Positions 4,903-7,913 of a DNA stretch of 7,913 bases are shown piece by piece. The stretch covers positions 1 to 7,913 of the forward strand of contig NMQN01000871.1 in assembly GCA_003575245.1 (NCBI GenBank), in the 5' to 3' direction. The notes beneath the pieces were generated by a model. The model did not search any database. It was given only the letters and a program-made list of their open reading frames with translations, and was not told the origin of the DNA. The position numbers and the translations under genes are program-made. Numbering within the stretch: the stretch's first letter is position 1; each line of letters begins with the position of its first letter. The DNA comes from Candidatus Atribacteria bacterium 1244-E10-H5-B2. GTDB lineage: Bacteria > Atribacterota > JS1 > SB-45 > 34-128.

Positions 4903-5217
4903 ATGAAAGCACCAAAGCATTTATCAAAATCTAGCAGGAAGTTTTTTAAAAATACAATAGAAAATTACGAATTGGAGGATCATCATATAAAACTGCTAAT
5001 TTTAGCCTGCGAGAGTCTTGATAAGATAGAAATTGCCAGGAGAACAATAGCAAAGAGCGCATTAGTCTATGTTGACCGGTTTGATAAACCAAAAATCAAT
5101 CCTGCCGCCAAGATTGAGATAGACAATAAAGCAATTTTCATCAAACTACTCAAAGCAATGGAACTGGATATTGAGCCACCAGGTGAGGTTGGCAGGCCTC
5201 CCGGACCATACAGGTAA
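4903..5217 (+). CDS. Phage terminase small subunit, P27 family
   Basis: The small terminase recognises viral DNA and delivers it to the large terminase motor. This 104-residue protein shows the P27 pattern: APKHLSKSSRKFFKN at the N-terminus, a central helix LEDHHIKLLILACESLDKIEIARRTI, a variable loop around KSALVYVDRFDKPK, then INPAAKIEIDNKAIF and LLKAMELDIEPPGE. The ATG at 4903 is chosen because GAGGTGA (4891-4897) lies five bases upstream. The ATG at 4876 has no such site and would add nine atypical residues. No large terminase follows, which is odd because the two subunits are usually adjacent. In satellites such as staphylococcal pathogenicity islands, an element-encoded small subunit joins the helper's large subunit and redirects packaging. 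That role is inferred here. The family call is confident. Confidence 0.87.
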   Translation: MKAPKHLSKSSRKFFKNTIENYELEDHHIKLLILACESLDKIEIARRTIAKSALVYVDRFDKPKINPAAKIEIDNKAIFIKLLKAMELDIEPPGEVGRPPGPYR

Positions 5218-5331
5218 AAGGTGAAAAAAGAGGTTAAAAATCAAAAAAAGTCAAAAAGGATAAGATAAAAGTCTAAAATGATAGGATAATGGCTAAAACA
5301 CGTCAAAAACTACAAGAAAGGGGGTTTTTAA

Positions 5332-5853
5332 ATGCCTAGAAAGAGGATTAAATCAAAAAAGAAAGTTGATAGCTACAAAAAAATGAAATTATGGGACAGT
5401 CTGTATTGCGCTTTAGCCTGGGTAGATATTGACAGAATAAATATTGACTGGAAAGACAAGGAACTTATAAAAAAGCTCTGGCGATTGCATGGTAAATTTA
5501 TTATGGAAAATTGGGAACAAGATCATAACAATGCAGGACGTCGGCCTAAAATCTGGTGGCATATCTTCACTGAGGAATCGGATTTTAAGATCCTAAGATA
5601 CGAGAAGCATATGGACATGAGTGATAAAAAACCTGAGCCGGTTTATATAGCAGATGGTAGCTTACAACATGAGTACCCGGTATACGAAGGACAGACAGCT
5701 TGGTTGTATAGAAATAATTTATTAAGCGATTTTGAGATTGAGCAACTCACTAAGGGAAACCCAGATATGCCTTTTGAAGATGAGGAAGAGTGGGTACCAT
5801 GTTATTACGAGGATTTGGCCGGACCATATCCGCACTATTATAAGTATAAATGA
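5332..5853 (+). CDS. Tryptophan-rich phage-type protein, unknown function
   Basis: This 173-residue protein has AAGGGGG seven bases before its ATG. It opens with a lysine/arginine-rich stretch (residues 1-18) and is rich in tryptophan and tyrosine. Residues ~68-76 read AGRRPKIWWHIF. After a linker comes EGQTAWLYRNNLLSDFEIEQL (about 121-141), and the C-terminus is acidic and aromatic (EDEEEW, GPYPHYYKYK). From memory, an RP-x-WW motif followed by a helix of the form E..YL.R..LL...E is common in unnamed proteins near phage terminase genes. That recollection supports a packaging-module protein but gives no activity. It lies between the small terminase and capsid genes, where a large terminase and portal would normally be, and it is far too small to be either. 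It probably shares the small terminase transcript. Confidence 0.7.
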   Translation: MPRKRIKSKKKVDSYKKMKLWDSLYCALAWVDIDRINIDWKDKELIKKLWRLHGKFIMENWEQDHNNAGRRPKIWWHIFTEESDFKILRYEKHMDMSDKKPEPVYIADGSLQHEYPVYEGQTAWLYRNNLLSDFEIEQLTKGNPDMPFEDEEEWVPCYYEDLAGPYPHYYKYK

Positions 5854-5858
5854 AACCG

Positions 5859-5887
5859 TTGACAAAACTGTCAAAATGTCATATTAA
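5859..5887 (+). promoter_or_regulatory. Capsid gene promoter with overlapping operator
   Basis: A perfect TTGACA (5859-5864), a 17-base spacer and TATTAA (5882-5887) form a promoter. The -35 box is itself one arm of an inverted repeat TTGACA-AAAC-TGTCAA (5859-5874), and a third half-site TGTCA follows at 5877-5881. A dimeric repressor bound there would block RNA polymerase. The promoter starts six bases after the preceding gene's stop, so the capsid gene can be expressed separately. Confidence 0.6.
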
Positions 5888-5920
5888 CATTTTTCCCTTC
5901 TCATTTCGTTATATATAGTA

Positions 5921-5985
5921 GAACGTTAAATTTCAATAAACCTTTTCTGGATTTCCAGTATTCTTTTTATTAACGTTTAGCGTTC
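5921..5985 (+). promoter_or_regulatory. Long imperfect inverted repeat in the capsid leader
   Basis: The left arm starting GAACGTTAAA (5921-5940) is complementary to 5966-5985 at about 16 of 20 positions. Inside it lies a second small stem, CTGGA-TT-TCCAG (5947-5958). The nested symmetry suggests a structured RNA leader. A protein-binding DNA site is also possible. Confidence 0.5.
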
Positions 5986-5997
5986 GATCTTCTTATA

Positions 5998-6026
5998 GCA
6001 GGGGGTCGCTCCTGACGGCCCTCTGC
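5998..6026 (+). promoter_or_regulatory. GC-rich hairpin upstream of the capsid gene
   Basis: Positions 5998-6007 (GCAGGGGGTC) pair with 6017-6026 (GGCCCTCTGC) over ten pairs, two of them G-U in RNA, around a nine-base loop. It is the most stable-looking stem in the window. No T run follows on either strand, so it is not a standard terminator. It may shape translation or stability of the capsid mRNA, or be a DNA structure used in packaging or replication. Confidence 0.55.
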
Positions 6027-6094
6027 AAATTAAATCAAAAAAATTTGGAATTTAGGTAAATTCCTTATATCAAAAAAAGGAAAGGAATTTAGAA

Positions 6095-7354
6095 ATGAAT
6101 AAAGATAAAATACAAAAAAGGCTAATAGAAATATTTGAAAGATTAGAAGCTATTAACGAAATAGCAGAAGCCAGAGATGATAAAGGTATCTTTACAGACG
6201 CAGAACAGAGGGAGTGGGATAGTTTAATTTCTGAATACGATACAAAGAAAAATGAGTTTGAGCCTTTACGATCGGCAACTTGTAAAACGTTAGAGGACAT
6301 TAGGGCAAATATGAAACTCCCTATAAACGAACTGCATAAAAACCCGGTTACCGGCCAGTTAATCAATGAAAACGGGGAAGAAATAAGGACCTTCAATAAA
6401 GATAATTTGTCTGAATTAAGATCCTATATTTTATCCCAGGGAAAATTAGGTATGGGGAATGAGCAACTGAGCTTGGGAAGGGCTATCCGGGCTATTGCTA
6501 CCGGGAATTGGGGTAAATTTGCACCCGCAGAAGCCAGAGCGCTGGGGACCGCAACTGGTGGCGGCCAGTGGTTTGTTCCTGAGGAGTTATCGGCAGCAGT
6601 GATTCAAATGGCACTGGCCAAAGCCAGGATAATGCAATCGGGAGCGGAATTTTTACCTATGGATAAAAAAGTTATGTTGATCCCGAAAATATCGGCTATG
6701 CCAGTCCCGGAATGGACCGCAGAAAATATCGGGTTCACCGGGTCCCATGATATGACTTTTACGGGTATAACCTTATCGGCAAAAAGCGTAGTTTCAATAA
6801 TTTCACTATCAATTGAGCTTGCAGAAGATGGCGTTGGAGTATCAAAAAGTATAGAGGCTGCTCTAAGTACCGCCATAGCCCAGGCCATAGATAAAGCCTG
6901 CCTGAATGGAATTGGCACACTTGAGCCTTTGGGTATTGCGCTTACGCCCGATATACTAACCGAAGAATTTGAAACCTCAATAGATTATTCAACCCTCAGT
7001 GCAGCTTATTTTAAACTCCAACAGGAAAATATAGATGGCAATTCGTTGATCATGGCTAGCAGCTTATTTGCAACGCTAGACGCCCTGGTTGATCTTGAAG
7101 GCCAACCGGTGAAGCCTCCACCTTCCTATGAGAAGTATGCTAAGCTATCAAGTAACCAGTTGGTGGCCCAGGGAATCATGGGAAATTATAAAAATCTCAT
7201 AATTGGCATGAGAACGAATATGAATATTGAAGTTTCCAGGACTGCAGAATCTGCGCTTACGAAAATGCAGGTTTTAATCCGAGCTTATAGTAGAATGGAT
7301 TGTGGAATAAAATTACCTAAGGCCTTCTGTCTGATCAAAGTGGCTGTAGCATAA
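6095..7354 (+). CDS. HK97-fold phage major capsid protein
   Basis: This 419-residue protein is a full-length HK97-type shell protein. Residues 1-~110 are helical and charged (IQKRLIEIFERLEAINEIAE...), the usual delta/scaffold domain. At ~147-158 EARALGTATGGGQWFVPEEL marks the start of the mature shell domain, with a likely cleavage point near the glycines. The E-loop and spine helix follow (PEWTAENIGFTGSHDMTFTG; SIEAALSTAIAQAIDKACLNG; EPLGIA, ~206-282). The A-domain and C-terminal strand (RAYSRMDCGIKLPKAFCLI, ~396-414) are intact. AAAGGAAAGG precedes the ATG. No frameshift or truncation is visible, so the protein is under selection or recently active. No portal, protease or scaffold gene is nearby, although delta-domain removal normally needs a protease. 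It may form, or resize, capsids with helper components; that part is inference. An encapsulin shell is less likely because the delta domain is present. Confidence 0.93.
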   Translation: MNKDKIQKRLIEIFERLEAINEIAEARDDKGIFTDAEQREWDSLISEYDTKKNEFEPLRSATCKTLEDIRANMKLPINELHKNPVTGQLINENGEEIRTFNKDNLSELRSYILSQGKLGMGNEQLSLGRAIRAIATGNWGKFAPAEARALGTATGGGQWFVPEELSAAVIQMALAKARIMQSGAEFLPMDKKVMLIPKISAMPVPEWTAENIGFTGSHDMTFTGITLSAKSVVSIISLSIELAEDGVGVSKSIEAALSTAIAQAIDKACLNGIGTLEPLGIALTPDILTEEFETSIDYSTLSAAYFKLQQENIDGNSLIMASSLFATLDALVDLEGQPVKPPPSYEKYAKLSSNQLVAQGIMGNYKNLIIGMRTNMNIEVSRTAESALTKMQVLIRAYSRMDCGIKLPKAFCLIKVAVA

Positions 7355-7379
7355 TTATTAAAAAAGAAATAATTGAAAT

Positions 7380-7413
7380 TTAAGGGACCGGTAAATGGCA
7401 GTCGGCCCCTTAA
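7380..7413 (+). terminator. Intrinsic terminator after the capsid gene
   Basis: TTAAGGGACCG (7380-7390) pairs with CGGCCCCTTAA (7403-7413) with one A/C mismatch and a 12-base loop, followed by a pyrimidine-rich CTTCTTTCTG and later TTCTTTTT. The run is not pure T, so termination may be moderate. The A-rich left flank could let it work on the other strand too. Confidence 0.65.
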
Positions 7414-7432
7414 CTTCTTTCTGTACTTCTTT

Positions 7433-7461
7433 TTGAAATATTTCCGTATATGTTATATCAT
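7433..7461 (+). promoter_or_regulatory. Promoter of the sigma/MerR-like operon
   Basis: TTGAAA (7433-7438), a 17-base spacer and TATCAT (7456-7461) match the consensus at five of six positions in each box. Transcription would start near 7468, about 25 bases before the sigma gene. No Shine-Dalgarno sequence is visible before its ATG. Confidence 0.6.
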
Positions 7462-7486
7462 TAATTATAGTTAAATTATTGATATA
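7454..7486 (+). promoter_or_regulatory. Inverted-repeat operator overlapping the sigma promoter
   Basis: TATATCATTAAT (7454-7465) and ATTATTGATATA (7475-7486) are complementary at 11 of 12 positions around a nine-base centre. The left arm covers the -10 box and the right arm ends six bases before the start codon. A repressor bound here would block transcription; as RNA, the pair could hide the start codon. Confidence 0.55.
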
Positions 7487-7492
7487 AAAAAT

Positions 7493-7913
7493 ATGGAATA
7501 TTCAGTTAAAGAAGATAAATTAAAAGATGATATTTTAGATGAAGAATTACGGTTTTTAATAGATAAAAGGCCGAGGGAATTTTCTTATTATTTTAAAAAA
7601 TATACTCCGGTGATCAAAAAATACGCCAGGAATCTATCCGATAATAAGGAGGATTTTGAGGACTTGTTCCAATGGGGAACTTTCAAATTATATCTTCTTT
7701 ATAAACTTTATGGCCTTGATTTTCCTTTAATTGCCTTAGCTTGGGTTTGTGTGTCAATAAGAAATTATATGATAGATAAGGTAAGGAAGAATAAGGGATA
7801 TTACTTAAATTCAATGTCTAGGTCAACTTTAAATATTACAGCCATGGAAGATTTTATAATCCGCAAATTGGATATAAAAAATATTTTAAACGGAAATGGA
7901 TCTAAGAATAAGT
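7493..7913 (+). CDS. Sigma-70-like factor, N-terminal part (3' end cut by window edge)
   Basis: This frame, open to the right edge, gives 140 residues. It starts at the ATG at 7493; a stop at 7472 excludes any much longer form. Residues ~33-100 match sigma region 2: KKYTPVIKKYARNLSDNKEDFEDLFQ, where region 2.1/2.2 would bind the polymerase clamp, then LIALAWVCVSIRNYMIDKVRK for regions 2.3/2.4 that melt and read the -10 box. Region 4 is missing only because the window ends; the copy at 1-302 supplies it, giving a composite protein of about 184 residues. Compared with that copy, the shared part has five base differences, three of which change an amino acid (K/N, P/S and G/R). No Shine-Dalgarno site is visible, so translation is weak or controlled by the overlapping inverted repeat. 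A related non-sigma regulator is possible. Confidence 0.75.
   Translation, partial: MEYSVKEDKLKDDILDEELRFLIDKRPREFSYYFKKYTPVIKKYARNLSDNKEDFEDLFQWGTFKLYLLYKLYGLDFPLIALAWVCVSIRNYMIDKVRKNKGYYLNSMSRSTLNITAMEDFIIRKLDIKNILNGNGSKNK
7749..7913 (+). repeat. Terminal direct repeat, right copy
   Basis: This is the partner of 4-168. The window ends inside the match, so the true length of the repeat is unknown and could be the whole element. Confidence 0.95.

Noticed and set aside
5221..5336. Two tiny frames (15 and 16 codons) between the small terminase and W-rich genes
   Set aside because: GTG at 5221 and ATG at 5289 give lysine-rich peptides with weak ribosome sites. The A-rich spacer explains them, although the second overlaps the next start and could be a leader peptide.
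5998..6026. Intrinsic terminator before the capsid gene
   Set aside because: The stem is strong, but no T run follows on either strand and it lies downstream of the capsid promoter. A leader or DNA structure is more plausible.
6095..7354. Encapsulin nanocompartment instead of phage capsid
   Set aside because: The ~110-residue N-terminal delta domain, the phage-like E-loop region and the nearby small terminase gene fit a viral capsid protein. Encapsulins lack the delta domain and lie beside cargo-enzyme genes.

Overview
The window looks like slightly more than one unit (about 7.75 kb) of a small, AT-rich, capsid-encoding mobile element. Candidates are a phage satellite or a phage-plasmid-like replicon. 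The last 165 bases (7749-7913) repeat the first (4-168) with only five mismatches. Both copies fall inside the same sigma-factor gene: its N-terminal part lies at the right end of the window and its C-terminal part at the left end. This is what a circular molecule, or a head-to-tail tandem array, gives when cut inside that gene. The host cannot be named. The low GC content (about one third by eye), strong Shine-Dalgarno sites, ATG/GTG/TTG starts and heavy use of ATA and AGA/AGG codons suit a Gram-positive-type anaerobe (Clostridia-like) or a similar lineage such as Atribacterota. That is inference only.

Layout, read around the circle. (1) 7433-7913 joined to 1-975: a promoter overlapped by an inverted repeat drives a sigma-70-like factor (about 184 aa as a composite) and, two bases after its stop, a MerR-like DNA-binding protein. 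(2) 976-1594: no convincing gene, but a series of one-base-centred palindromes built on CAGA-N-TCTG, then a good promoter. (3) 1595-2401: four small genes in one run, a ribbon-helix-helix regulator, a very basic 65-aa protein, a 42-aa protein and an 89-aa protein with a coiled-coil tail. (4) 2425-4349: an extended -10 promoter, two leader hairpins and a TOPRIM/DUF3987-type primase-helicase. (5) 4358-4607: a probable replication origin with 13 copies of TTAGCA/TGCTAA flanking an A+T-only tract. (6) 4616-5853: a small ORF with a perfect Shine-Dalgarno site but an ACG in place of ATG, a GC-rich patch that may be a packaging site, a P27-family terminase small subunit and a tryptophan-rich phage-type protein. 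(7) 5859-7413: a promoter with an overlapping operator, a strongly structured leader, an HK97-fold major capsid protein and a terminator.

Together the genes give regulation (sigma, MerR-like, RHH), self-replication (primase-helicase plus adjacent iteron origin), DNA recognition for packaging (small terminase) and a shell protein. There is no large terminase, portal, protease, scaffold, tail, lysis gene or integrase. If the unit really closes on itself, these functions must come from a helper phage or the host. An element carrying its own small terminase and major capsid protein, but no other virion gene seen here, is the main point of interest.
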